Source: Bacteroidetes bacterium UBA4416 (GTDB taxonomy: Bacteria; Bacteroidota; Bacteroidia; B-17B0; Aurantibacillaceae). Taken from it: a stretch of 54,722 nt of DNA. The DNA lies in the NCBI GenBank assembly GCA_002390745.1, contig DGQK01000063.1, forward strand, positions 132,724 through 187,445. The letters run 5' to 3'. The position numbers and the translations under genes were made by a program. Under the pieces are notes generated by a model. That model was given only the letters and a program-made list of their open reading frames with translations. It had not been told where the DNA came from and searched no databases. Shown here piece after piece: positions 8,288 through 16,465 of the stretch (its first letter is position 1; every line of letters begins with the position of its first letter).

Positions 8288-9256
8288 TCAGCAGTTTTTG
8301 ACCGCTTCTGAAATAAAATAGTAATTCAGCGCCAGGTAAATCAGCAGCAATGCCTGACCCACAATCAGGTCCAATCTGTTGGCACGGTTCGTTTTGAATG
8401 AACGGTTTAACTTCAATGAATAAATGCTGAACAGGATCACTGCGAAGATGAAGAGCAGCGTGATGCCGTGCAGGGTATCAACGAGCGTAAAGGTAGTGGA
8501 TTCGGGCAGGGATGAATCGATGACGTATTTGTTGCCGATCACAGCAAACAAAGCGCCTACCGCAAGTCCAAAACGCTCAGCTGCATTTTCGGAATGAATA
8601 AAGAAACAAACATAAGCGATAAGAAACGCTACGTACATGCCCAGGAACATTTTCCAGAACAGGCCGATGGCTTGCCGTTCCAACTGCATGCTTACCCGGA
8701 AAGCACTGTATTCGGTGTGCGGCTTTGAAAGGGATTTATCCCCGAAATCCGTTTCGTATTCTTTGATTTTGGTATACACCCGAAAACTATCGATGTTCCA
8801 GCCGCTGATGGTATAGCGCGGATCGTACTGCTTGCCCACCGTGTCTACCGCAAACACCATAGCTTCGGAGTCGAACTGGGAGTTCTCGATCGAGAGCCGG
8901 AGTGTCTGCCGGTCGAAGGGAAACTTATCGATCTTCCACGAATCCTTCATCACACATTGCAATTTCATCAGGATATAGATGCGGTTGTCGCTGCTATCGA
9001 TGGTAGAATAGGATTTGGTGACGGTCTTGGCCAGTGGTACTTCCAGGTTCTGGATAAAATCGAATGCCTTGTTCTTATATTTCATCCACAGCCAGAAAGT
9101 AACGGTATATTCCTTTTGTTTAAAATCGATGTCGTGAATGCTGGTAATGTAAATACCGGTGTATACGGTATCCGGAGTCTGCCTTTGGGCAGAAGCCTGG
9201 CGGCTGACCAGAAAAATCAACAGGATGCACACCTGCCACACACGTGAAAAAGACAT
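8288..9256 (-). CDS. pentameric ligand-gated ion channel (pLGIC) homologue
   Basis: A 322-residue protein with a signal peptide (SRQASAQ), a beta-rich extracellular domain, then four membrane helices. The domain has the hallmark KFPFDRQTLRL, equivalent to the FPFD loop of the prokaryotic channels GLIC and ELIC, which have no Cys-loop disulfide. Helices: M1 near residues 199-220, M2 near 227-248 (NAAERFGLAVGALFAVIGNK), M3 near 257-282, M4 near 297-318. M2 contains VIDSSLPE at its outer end, as in GLIC-type proteins. M1 lacks the usual proline. It would sit in the inner membrane gating ions in response to an unknown ligand. It is convergent with the SUFU-like gene. Confidence 0.75.
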   Translation of the reverse strand: MSFSRVWQVCILLIFLVSRQASAQRQTPDTVYTGIYITSIHDIDFKQKEYTVTFWLWMKYKNKAFDFIQNLEVPLAKTVTKSYSTIDSSDNRIYILMKLQCVMKDSWKIDKFPFDRQTLRLSIENSQFDSEAMVFAVDTVGKQYDPRYTISGWNIDSFRVYTKIKEYETDFGDKSLSKPHTEYSAFRVSMQLERQAIGLFWKMFLGMYVAFLIAYVCFFIHSENAAERFGLAVGALFAVIGNKYVIDSSLPESTTFTLVDTLHGITLLFIFAVILFSIYSLKLNRSFKTNRANRLDLIVGQALLLIYLALNYYFISEAVKNC

Positions 9257-9359
9257 AATTTTAATTTATAATGATCTTTAAAAAGCACACTGTGGAATTT
9301 TCTCTGCAAATTTGCTGCCAGTGAAATTTCGCCCTTTTAAACACCTGGATGAAAACAGA

Positions 9360-9920
9360 ATGCTGAAAAAAACCGGCAAATACCTAATACTTTTGTTTAC
9401 GGCATGGCTGCTCATCCATAGCATCGTCATCATCCGTGATGGTTTTAGAGATGAGGGCCGGAGCGCCGACTATGCCGTGATCTTCGGGAACAAAGTAAAT
9501 GCCGACGGCAGCCTTTCACAACGCCTGGAAAAGCGCCTGGAATGCGGACTGCACTTATACCAAACAAAACGCGTACGGGGCCTGATCGTGAGCGGCGGAC
9601 TGGGAAAGGAAGGACACTATGAAGGCACGAAGATGAAAGGATTCCTGCTCCTGCATAGCGTCCCCGACTCGTTGATCGTGGTTGACAACAATGGCGACAA
9701 TACCCTCAAAACCGTACAAAATACCCTGGCCCTCAAAAATTCTCTGCGCATCAACTCTTTGATCGTGGTATCACAGTACTACCACATCAGCCGCATCAAA
9801 CTCCTTTTCAGAAAAGAAGGGTTTACAGCAGTAAGCGGTGCGAGCCCGCATTATTTCGAGTGGCGCGACATTTATTCCCTGTTCCGGGAATTTTTCGCCT
9901 TTTACAGCGAGGCGCTCTAA
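9360..9920 (+). CDS. YdcF/SanA-like DUF218 protein
   Basis: About 186 residues from the ATG at 9360; a longer frame opens at 9312 but the start MLKKTGKYLILLF gives the usual single N-terminal membrane anchor. The DUF218 core is clear: DYAVIFGNKVNADGSLSQRL, LIVSGGLGKEGHYEG, DNTLKTVQNT and IVVSQYYHISRIKLLF. Members are membrane-anchored periplasmic or cytoplasmic proteins linked to envelope integrity (SanA, ElyC); the biochemical activity is not settled. It stands alone between a divergent channel gene and the next plus-strand operon. Confidence 0.85.
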   Translation: MLKKTGKYLILLFTAWLLIHSIVIIRDGFRDEGRSADYAVIFGNKVNADGSLSQRLEKRLECGLHLYQTKRVRGLIVSGGLGKEGHYEGTKMKGFLLLHSVPDSLIVVDNNGDNTLKTVQNTLALKNSLRINSLIVVSQYYHISRIKLLFRKEGFTAVSGASPHYFEWRDIYSLFREFFAFYSEAL

Positions 9921-10036
9921 AATACCCTATCTTTAACATTCTGGCAAATCGCTCAGGGCCCGGGAAGATCGCAACGAGTGGTGCAGACTTTAAACCCTGA
10001 CAGGCTGCCATACAATGTACCATCTAAATAAATGAT

Positions 10037-11023
10037 ATGAAGTGTTTGTTGCTTTTAACTCTGATCCTCAGCTCCGTTTTTTGCCATGCCCAGCAGGCCG
10101 CCATCGGCTCCGCAGCACTTACTAATAAGCAATCCATCCTCAACGACAGGGCTTTCTTTTTATTTCCGGCTTCTGCTGAAAATAAAGTCAGGAGCACAGG
10201 CATCATGTCGGCCGGGACAAATATGAATGCGGAAACCAGGATCGTATTCGATGTCGAAGACATGCGAATGGTGTTCTTTGCCCAGGAACTCTATGCCACT
10301 TGCAGCGGCAGCCTCCTGAACCACTCGCTCAAAGACGACCGCGATGATTTCAAAAGCCGGGTGCTCACCGACAGTGATTCGTTGGTTTCCGTGCTTTCCA
10401 CGCCACTCAGCTTCGACACTACGCAAAAGGCTATCCTGGTGAATACGCTTCTCGTAAAAACAGCCGACAAAACGGTGTTCCGGATCAGCGCTTTCATTAC
10501 TCAGGCAGCCTTCCGGGAAAAAGACGAATTCCTGAAGCTATCGGAACGCGTGTTCTCTTCGCTCAGCAAGGGAAGCCGGAAACTGAACAGCAAAGCCAGA
10601 ACGGAAAGCTGGCCTGTTTATGACGGCGCTAAAACATTCAGCATCACAGTGCCCGAGGGCTACATCATTACTAAAGATGCCGGCCATGATTTTGAGGTTC
10701 TGAAATTCCGTAAGATCTGTGAGATTGGCGACACCAGCTTTGCAAGTCTTATGGTTTACACAGGCCATCACCCTTCCTATTTCTACACGGAGCAGGGATT
10801 CTCTATTGCACAGGCAGAAAAGATCAAGGGGAATTTTCTGGATAGAAAAGTGGAATGGCTATATTTTAAGGACGAGGCACGCAGACTGTATATCAGGGAG
10901 CAGCAAATTCCGTACGATAAGCTCGGCGAAGGCACGATCTTTCACGTAGCTATACTCGCCGATAAGCCGGAAGCCATTGCAGAGCTGTCTTCCATTGTCG
11001 GGCAGATGAAACTCAAAAAATAA
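10037..11023 (+). CDS. secreted protein of unknown function
   Basis: A 328-residue protein with a signal peptide (MKCLLLLTLILSSVFCHAQ) and no lipobox Cys at the expected site, so probably periplasmic or exported. Two halves, about residues 30-175 and 190-328, both look alpha/beta. I recognise no family and no motif. A TATCTTTA -7-like box lies at 9928-9935, giving a leader of about 95 nt. The next gene starts 8 nt after the stop, so it leads a three-gene operon. Confidence 0.7.
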   Translation: MKCLLLLTLILSSVFCHAQQAAIGSAALTNKQSILNDRAFFLFPASAENKVRSTGIMSAGTNMNAETRIVFDVEDMRMVFFAQELYATCSGSLLNHSLKDDRDDFKSRVLTDSDSLVSVLSTPLSFDTTQKAILVNTLLVKTADKTVFRISAFITQAAFREKDEFLKLSERVFSSLSKGSRKLNSKARTESWPVYDGAKTFSITVPEGYIITKDAGHDFEVLKFRKICEIGDTSFASLMVYTGHHPSYFYTEQGFSIAQAEKIKGNFLDRKVEWLYFKDEARRLYIREQQIPYDKLGEGTIFHVAILADKPEAIAELSSIVGQMKLKK

Positions 11024-11030
11024 ATGCCAC

Positions 11031-11780
11031 ATGAGATTCCAGGTCCTACCGGTGATGGATGCTATGCTGGCGCTGTATCAAAAGCCCCTGGCACCAGCAA
11101 GATTCCGGGATTATTTAAACCTTTTGCAGGGAGAAACAAAGGGAGGCCTCGCCCTGCCCCTCGGCGGCTTTAACCCCATGGCAAAAGAACATGCTGGGGA
11201 AAAGCTGCAGGAATTGAAAACGCTTGGAGCAGAAGAGATTGCCGCGGAAGTATCGCAGGACTTGAATCGCCAGGCATCTCTTCAGCAAAAGGATAAGCTC
11301 ATCAACATTGCCGTCACGCTCTCCGACGATCTTAAAGGCGGCTGGACCAACCGCTATACCAGCGATTACGACAGCAAATTCCGAATGAATGCGCTGCTGA
11401 GCCGGAATTTTTGCACTCCTGTATTCTGGACCGGCGAGGTTTTCTCAAGCAGCATGATACGGCAACGTATCCTGGAATACGCCTGGCGTGTTGTATACCG
11501 CCAATCGCATGAAGCACCGCAAACGCTGAAGGAGCATATAGAGCAGGAAACCTTCGTCGCGAAGCAGACCCCGGCTTCCATTCCCTCAGCGGAGGAGGTA
11601 AGCATGCCGGCGGAGAGCTTGTACCGGCAACACAAGGACTCAAGCGATTATCATACAATTTTCAATTTCCTTTATGGCAGCCAGGCATGCCGCTCGCTTG
11701 AGTTTCCGCTGCGCTTTGAGCTGGAAGATTTTGCCGGCTTCCGCTACGCCACTTTACTGGCAAAGCACCACTCTCATTAA
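11031..11780 (+). CDS. unknown cytoplasmic protein
   Basis: A 249-residue soluble protein with no signal peptide. Landmarks are FRDYLNLLQGE near residue 26, LPLGGFNPMAKEHA near 43, KGGWTNRYTSDYDSKF near 103 and a C-terminal FPLRFELEDFAGFRYATLLA. The second and third resemble conserved patches, so this is likely an enzyme or binding protein, but I cannot name it. It is in an operon between the secreted protein and the AlkX/YcaQ-like gene, each gap being 8 nt. Confidence 0.65.
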   Translation: MRFQVLPVMDAMLALYQKPLAPARFRDYLNLLQGETKGGLALPLGGFNPMAKEHAGEKLQELKTLGAEEIAAEVSQDLNRQASLQQKDKLINIAVTLSDDLKGGWTNRYTSDYDSKFRMNALLSRNFCTPVFWTGEVFSSSMIRQRILEYAWRVVYRQSHEAPQTLKEHIEQETFVAKQTPASIPSAEEVSMPAESLYRQHKDSSDYHTIFNFLYGSQACRSLEFPLRFELEDFAGFRYATLLAKHHSH

Positions 11781-11788
11781 CCGAAGCT

Positions 11789-12853
11789 ATGACACTGAAC
11801 GACATTGCCTTACTGCGTTTGCAGGCACAACAGCTGAATGGCAGCAGCTTTAAAAAAGCCTCCGACCTTGTGAAATGGTTTGGCGCCATACAGGGACAGG
11901 AGTATGCACAAAGTAAATGGGGCATCGGACTGCGGCTTCCCCATCTTGACGATGAGGCTATTGAAAAAGAAATAAGCGGAGGTAAGATCATCCGCACCCA
12001 CCTGCTCCGCCCTACCTGGCACCTCGTTGCCGCTGCCGACCTACGCTGGATGCTGATGCTTACTGCGCCAAGGGTCAATGCCATCAATGCTTACATGTAC
12101 CGCAAAACGGAGCTCGATGCAACCATTTTCAAACGATGCCATCGCCTGATAGAAAAAGCCTTACAGGGAAACAAGCACCTCACGCGCGAAGAGCTGAATA
12201 CCCTATTCGCTGCCAATGGCATTCTGTGCGATGGTGTGCGCCTGACCTGCATCATGATGCACGCCGAGCTGGCCGCCCTGATCTGCAGCGGCAAAAAACA
12301 GGGGAACCAAATCACCTACGCCCTGCTCGAAGAGCGTGTAGCTCCCGTGAAAGAAAAAACACGCGACGAAGCCCTGCTGGAGCTTACCAAACGCTACTTC
12401 AAAAGCCGCGGCCCAGCCACGCTGAAAGACTATGCCACCTGGTCGGGGCTAAGCCTCACAGATTGCAAAAAAGGCATAGCGTTGAGCGGGTCGCTTTTTA
12501 CCAAAGAAATTTTTGAAAAAGAAACCTATTATTTTGAAGCGCAGAAGCTCAGGCCTTTAAATAACCGGCTGGCGCTGCTTCCCATTTACGATGAGCTCAT
12601 CATGGGCTATAAAAACCGGGATGCCATTCTTCAATTCAATCAGGAGAATAAAAAAACGGTTGCCTTTGACAATACGGTTTTACTGGACGGACAAATTACC
12701 GGCACCTGGCGACGTACCTTTAAAGCCAAATCGATAGACCTGGAATACCATTTATCCAAACTGATAAGTCCTAAACAATATGCAGAATTAGAAAAGCTGA
12801 TCGCGCGCTTCGGTCATTTTTACAAGCTGCCGGTAAACCTGGTCACGACATAA
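11789..12853 (+). CDS. winged-helix DNA-binding protein, AlkX/YcaQ-like (HTH_42)
   Basis: A 354-residue protein of the winged-helix family PF06224, which includes the DNA glycosylases YcaQ and AlkX that excise alkylated or crosslinked bases. Seen here: VKWFGAIQGQEYAQSKWGIGLR near residue 28, KIIRTHLLRPTWHLVAAADLRW near 70 and the C-terminal strand LDGQITGTWRRTF. In characterised members a QxD or equivalent motif is catalytic; here QGQEYAQ occupies that region, so glycosylase activity is plausible but unproven. The Q and T/W residues around RPTWHLV are conserved in the family. Last gene of the operon. Confidence 0.8.
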   Translation: MTLNDIALLRLQAQQLNGSSFKKASDLVKWFGAIQGQEYAQSKWGIGLRLPHLDDEAIEKEISGGKIIRTHLLRPTWHLVAAADLRWMLMLTAPRVNAINAYMYRKTELDATIFKRCHRLIEKALQGNKHLTREELNTLFAANGILCDGVRLTCIMMHAELAALICSGKKQGNQITYALLEERVAPVKEKTRDEALLELTKRYFKSRGPATLKDYATWSGLSLTDCKKGIALSGSLFTKEIFEKETYYFEAQKLRPLNNRLALLPIYDELIMGYKNRDAILQFNQENKKTVAFDNTVLLDGQITGTWRRTFKAKSIDLEYHLSKLISPKQYAELEKLIARFGHFYKLPVNLVTT

Positions 12854-12960
12854 CGAAAAGGGACATCACTGTCATGTATTAATTTCGACAGCAGATACTG
12901 GCATTATTTTGTGATGACAAGGTTAATGTTTATTTCCCTAATAGTATAAAAAGCCTTCAA

Positions 12961-13368
12961 ATGATCCATTGTTTCCTTGTAGATGACGACCCAGAAGAGA
13001 TTGAAATTTTCCGATTAGCCCTTGAGGAGCTGGATATAGACGTGACATGCAGCGCGTTTAACGATTGCCAGGAGGCGCTGAGGGCGCTCATCCGTCTGGA
13101 GATTGCTCCCGACTGTATTTTCCTGGATCTGTACATGGGTGCAACTACCGGCAAAGAATGCCTCACTACGATCATAAATACGGAAATTATTTCCCAGGTT
13201 CCAACGGTGATGCTGTCGGGTTCTGCCAATGAGCGGATGGCCGCCGAGCTTAAAACATTGGGAGCCCGGGAATTCATTGTAAAATCAGCCACCATCACAG
13301 GCCTGGCCGTGCAGCTTAAGAACTACTTCTCTACACATTTTGACCTGGACGGGGACTTAACGATCTAA
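12961..13368 (+). CDS. single-domain response regulator
   Basis: A 135-residue stand-alone receiver domain. The acidic cluster is Asp8-Asp9-Asp10, the phospho-acceptor is Asp56 in IFLDLYMG, and the switch residues are Ser86 (MLSGSAN) and Lys108 (IVKSAT). There is no output domain, so it probably acts in a phosphorelay or by protein contact. This is the common Bacteroidota single-receiver type. No histidine kinase is adjacent. Its stop codon overlaps the convergent glycosylase stop by 4 nt. Confidence 0.9.
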   Translation: MIHCFLVDDDPEEIEIFRLALEELDIDVTCSAFNDCQEALRALIRLEIAPDCIFLDLYMGATTGKECLTTIINTEIISQVPTVMLSGSANERMAAELKTLGAREFIVKSATITGLAVQLKNYFSTHFDLDGDLTI

Positions 13369-14099
13369 GTATATAAGTTCTGACAGTTATCACAAAAGCA
13401 ACTGAGCCTTTTTCTTTTTCCAGGATGAGCGATTGTAACAGGAGTGCCGCAACGCGGGCAAGTAGACTTCTTATAAATCAACCAATGCTTTTTCAGGACA
13501 CTTTGTTTTTTCCATTTCAAAAAGTCAAAGCTGTAACTCCTCGCTTCCTTCACCAGCTCCTTCTGCTTTTTCAAAGGCATGGCTCCTGTCACTGACAAGG
13601 GATGCACAGCGATCCTGAACAACACCTCGTTTTTAATGATATTGCCCACGCCTGAAAAGATCTCCTGGTCCAACAGCACATCGCATGCTTTCGCGTCGTT
13701 TAGCTTCTGGATTTTCTTCAATGCTTTCGCGCCGTTCCACTCATCAGACATCATATCGGCTTCAAAATCGTAATCGTCTTTTACCTGCCCTTCCATCAGC
13801 TTAACCGCACAGGTGTAGAAATTCAGCTCGGCATCTTTCAGCTTCAGGCTCAGGCGTGGCTCTCTGCCTTGTTTGCGTTCATTGATGCTGTAAGAGCCGA
13901 ACATCAGCAAATGGATCCGGATGTAAAAGCCGGAAAAGCAGATCAGGGTGTGTTTTCCCCAACTTTTGAACTCGAGGATTTTTTTACGTTTCAGGCGGTT
14001 AAACTCAATATTGGCACTGCCTTCTGCCGATTGCACTACTTTTCCCTGATAAGGCTTCAGGAGTTCGTTTAAGATAACAATGGATGGTCCTTCAGGCAT
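13365..14099 (-). CDS. nei: Fpg/Nei-family DNA glycosylase
   Basis: Base-excision repair enzyme that removes oxidised bases and cleaves the abasic site. All family parts are present in 244 residues: N-terminal MPEGP with catalytic Pro2 and Glu3, the beta-hairpin lysine in KSWGKHTLI, the helix-two-turn-helix DLLDQEIFSGVGNIIKNE-like segment near residue 145, and a C-terminal zinc finger with CPRCG and CDNCQ. The hairpin region suits Nei (endonuclease VIII) better than Fpg. It overlaps the upstream DUF72 gene by 8 nt, so the two are co-translated. Confidence 0.88.
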   Translation of the reverse strand: MPEGPSIVILNELLKPYQGKVVQSAEGSANIEFNRLKRKKILEFKSWGKHTLICFSGFYIRIHLLMFGSYSINERKQGREPRLSLKLKDAELNFYTCAVKLMEGQVKDDYDFEADMMSDEWNGAKALKKIQKLNDAKACDVLLDQEIFSGVGNIIKNEVLFRIAVHPLSVTGAMPLKKQKELVKEARSYSFDFLKWKKQSVLKKHWLIYKKSTCPRCGTPVTIAHPGKRKRLSCFCDNCQNLYT

Positions 14100-14814
14100 A
14101 GGTCGTGAGTTTAATCAATTGCTGCGCGTTGGTGTAACCCGCTTCGTAGTAGGTGTTATTAAAATAGACCGTATAATCCCTGGCATCTTCCGGAAACTGT
14201 TTGTAGAAACGGGCCAGCGTTTCGAGGTCGTACGAAGATTTGAAGAGCTCCGGGCTCCCGTGCAGACGCAGGTAAAAATGCGGGCTGGTATGGATGAAGT
14301 AAGTATCAAGACCCGGAAAATCGACATTGCACAAGGTGATCCCGGCTTTTTGAAAGGCTGCTTTCACGTCCTCATTCCACCACGACAAATGCCTGAACTC
14401 CACAACCTGCCGGCCTTCGTGGGGAACGTTGTCTAGGATACGCCCAAGGTTTTCCTCATTATACTGAAACGATGGCGGCATCTGGAACAGGAAATACATC
14501 AGCTTTTTTTCCAGGCCATGCAGGATCAGATCCTGAAATTCCTTTATGCTTTCACGGCAGCCGTTTAATTTTGAAACATGCGTGATAAAGCGGCTTATTT
14601 TCACCGAAAAACGAAAATCTGCGGGAGTTACAGTCGCATACTTTTGCAGATCGCTGAGCTTAGGCATACGGTAAAAGGTACCGTTAAGCTCCACGGTATT
14701 GAACACAGAGCTGTAATAGCGCAACCAATCCTTAGGCTGTAAGCCCTGTGGATAGAATTTATGTTTCCAGTAAGGATAATAATATCCGGAACAGCCGATG
14801 TGATAGCTTGACAT
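14092..14814 (-). CDS. DUF72 (YecE-family) protein
   Basis: A 240-residue TIM-barrel-like protein. DUF72 markers: IGCSGYYYPYWKHKFYP at the N-terminus, FNTVELNGTFYRMP near residue 38, FRFSVKISRFITH near 67, VVEFRHLSWW near 138 and YFNNTYYEAGYTNA at the end. Function is unknown; the fold suggests a metal- or nucleic-acid-linked role, and here it is coupled to a DNA glycosylase gene. The first 43 nt of the gene are part of a 147-bp tandem duplication, so a second copy of its start codon and first 14 codons lies upstream at 14919-14961. Confidence 0.88.
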   Translation of the reverse strand: MSSYHIGCSGYYYPYWKHKFYPQGLQPKDWLRYYSSVFNTVELNGTFYRMPKLSDLQKYATVTPADFRFSVKISRFITHVSKLNGCRESIKEFQDLILHGLEKKLMYFLFQMPPSFQYNEENLGRILDNVPHEGRQVVEFRHLSWWNEDVKAAFQKAGITLCNVDFPGLDTYFIHTSPHFYLRLHGSPELFKSSYDLETLARFYKQFPEDARDYTVYFNNTYYEAGYTNAQQLIKLTTYA

Positions 14815-15065
14815 GCCTTTCCTTTAGAAAAGTGCATGCCAATGGTTCTTCAGAACGAGAATTCTGTGATCTCAATCACTCCGAAATCCTTGTTGGCGAT
14901 AACACCAACAAAGGCAAGAAGGATAATAATATCCGGAACAGCCGATGTGATAGGTTGACATGCATTTCCTTTAGAAAAGTGCATGCCAATGGTTGCTCAG
15001 AACGAGAATTGTGTGATCTCAATCACTCCGAAATCCTTGTTGGTGATAACACCAACAAGAGCAAA
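14772..15065. repeat. 147-bp tandem duplication over the DUF72 5' end
   Basis: The segment beginning AAGGATAATAATATCCGG at 14772 recurs at 14919, a period of 147 nt, with only a few differences over the whole unit. Each unit contains the start of the DUF72 gene (minus strand), a GTGCATGCCAATGGTT stretch and a CCTTGTTGG/CCAACAA hairpin (14889-14913 and 15033-15060). The upstream copy encodes only a short truncated frame. The long plus-strand frame across this region is a product of the repeat, not a gene. Confidence 0.85.
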
Positions 15066-15093
15066 ACACCAACAAGGGCGAAAGCCTCAACGT

Positions 15094-16314
15094 TTAGTCG
15101 AACAAATTTAACTGTCCCTGGCTCTTCGGGGGCTTCGATTTGCCGAATACCGTGCGGCCGCCATACTTCCAGGCATCCCTCCGCTCCTGCTCGATCACTT
15201 TATAAAAATTGGCATTGGGTACAAAATTCTTTTCGATGGCCTGCGCCGCCAGCGTCAGATTTTTGATGGCGTCCTGTTTGTCGGTATTTCCGAGCTTTGC
15301 ACGCTCCAACGCTCCACGAAGGATCTCAATCGTTTGATCGTAGGTTTTGGTTGGAACAGGAAAGGGATGCCCGTCTTTACCGCCATGCGCAAAGCTGAAA
15401 CGTGCAGGATCGGAAAAGCGCGAGGGCGTGCCGTGAATCACCTCGCTCACCAAGGTCAGCGACTGAATGGCTCTTGGCCCCACTCCTTCAAGCAAAAGCA
15501 ATGATTCGAAATCAGTGACCTGCCGTTCGTGCGCCAGGGCCAGGATACTGCCGAGGCGTTTTATATCCACGTCTTCCTCGCGCACATCGTGATGCGAAGG
15601 CATGGTGATCTTCCGCATTTCGGGGATGACCAGGCCGGGCTCTTTCACCAGCTCCAGCAGCCCCGCTTTGGTAGTCATGGCCTCCTTATGCGTGAGGTTC
15701 AGGATCTCACCCTGGTTGGCCCCATAAATAAACGTATGCGGTTCTTCTACAAAAGATTTCAGCTGCGCCGAATTCCAGTGGTAGCGGCGTGCCATGCCAT
15801 TGCTGTCGTTCATTCCCTGCTGGACCACCGACCAGTCGCCTTCCCGGGTCACGATAAAGGTATGCAGGTAGATCTGGAAGCCATCCTGGATCGCCGTGTT
15901 ATCTACTTTGGCACTGAGCTTACTGTTTCTCACCAGCTCAGTTCCGTTGAGGCCGGTACGTTCTGCCAGCGCGATCAATTCCGAAGGTGTGGCTCTCGAA
16001 TATTTTCCTTTGCCGCCGCAAATGTAAATACCCAAGTCATTGAATTTGGGATTCAATGCTTTTTTCAAAGCGCCCATCACGGAAGTGGTAATGCCCGACG
16101 AATGCCAGTCCATTCCCATCACAGCTCCTAAAGCCTGGAACCAGAGCGGATCGCTGAGGCGCGACAGTACTTCTGTTTTGCCATATTCCAGCATCACCGA
16201 TTCGATGATGGCACCACCGAGCCGGCTCATGCGCTCAGCCAGCCAGGGCGGCACTTTACCGTAATGAAGCGGAAGGTCGGCATAGCGCTGTGAATCGAAA
16301 TATAATTTTGGCAT
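15094..16314 (-). CDS. DUF763 protein
   Basis: About 406 residues from the ATG at 16314. The family pattern YADLPLHYGKVPPWLAERM is at the N-terminus, followed by YGKTEVLSRLSDPLWFQALGAV-like sequence, DGFQIYLHTFI and MNDSNGMARRYHW. Near residue 300 LLLLEGVGPRAIQSL is a helix-hairpin-helix, suggesting DNA contact. The function is unknown; the family is common in archaea and scattered bacteria. A longer frame reaches 16422, but the extra residues are not family-like and a TATCTTTG box (16353 to 16346) would place transcription start after that codon. Confidence 0.85.
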   Translation of the reverse strand: MPKLYFDSQRYADLPLHYGKVPPWLAERMSRLGGAIIESVMLEYGKTEVLSRLSDPLWFQALGAVMGMDWHSSGITTSVMGALKKALNPKFNDLGIYICGGKGKYSRATPSELIALAERTGLNGTELVRNSKLSAKVDNTAIQDGFQIYLHTFIVTREGDWSVVQQGMNDSNGMARRYHWNSAQLKSFVEEPHTFIYGANQGEILNLTHKEAMTTKAGLLELVKEPGLVIPEMRKITMPSHHDVREEDVDIKRLGSILALAHERQVTDFESLLLLEGVGPRAIQSLTLVSEVIHGTPSRFSDPARFSFAHGGKDGHPFPVPTKTYDQTIEILRGALERAKLGNTDKQDAIKNLTLAAQAIEKNFVPNANFYKVIEQERRDAWKYGGRTVFGKSKPPKSQGQLNLFD

Positions 16315-16345
16315 GTGCAGTGCAAGCGCAGAAAAAACGCTTATA

Positions 16346-16353
16346 CAAAGATA
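16346..16353 (-). promoter_or_regulatory. putative -7 box for DUF763
   Basis: Minus-strand TATCTTTG, an exact TAnnTTTG match, 31 nt upstream of the chosen ATG at 16314. It argues against the longer start at 16422. An AGCAGG/CCTGCT inverted repeat flanks the region just upstream. Confidence 0.4.
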
Positions 16354-16465
16354 CAACAGCAGGAAGCCCTTACCTGCTACGATCTGTAGCATTTCCGACA
16401 AGGTGGCGTCGGGAGCATGCAATCACTATTCCCGGACTGAGGCTCTCAAAGTGGGCTGATACAAA

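Noticed and set aside
14772..15065. CRISPR-like array
   Set aside because: There are only two long units with no variable spacers, and they include a gene start.
14748..15266. 172-aa plus-strand ORF
   Set aside because: It spans the 147-bp tandem repeat and the antisense of DUF72 and DUF763; its protein is itself a repeat artefact.
16315..16422. Longer start of the DUF763 gene
   Set aside because: The extra residues are not family-like, and a TATCTTTG box lies downstream of that codon.
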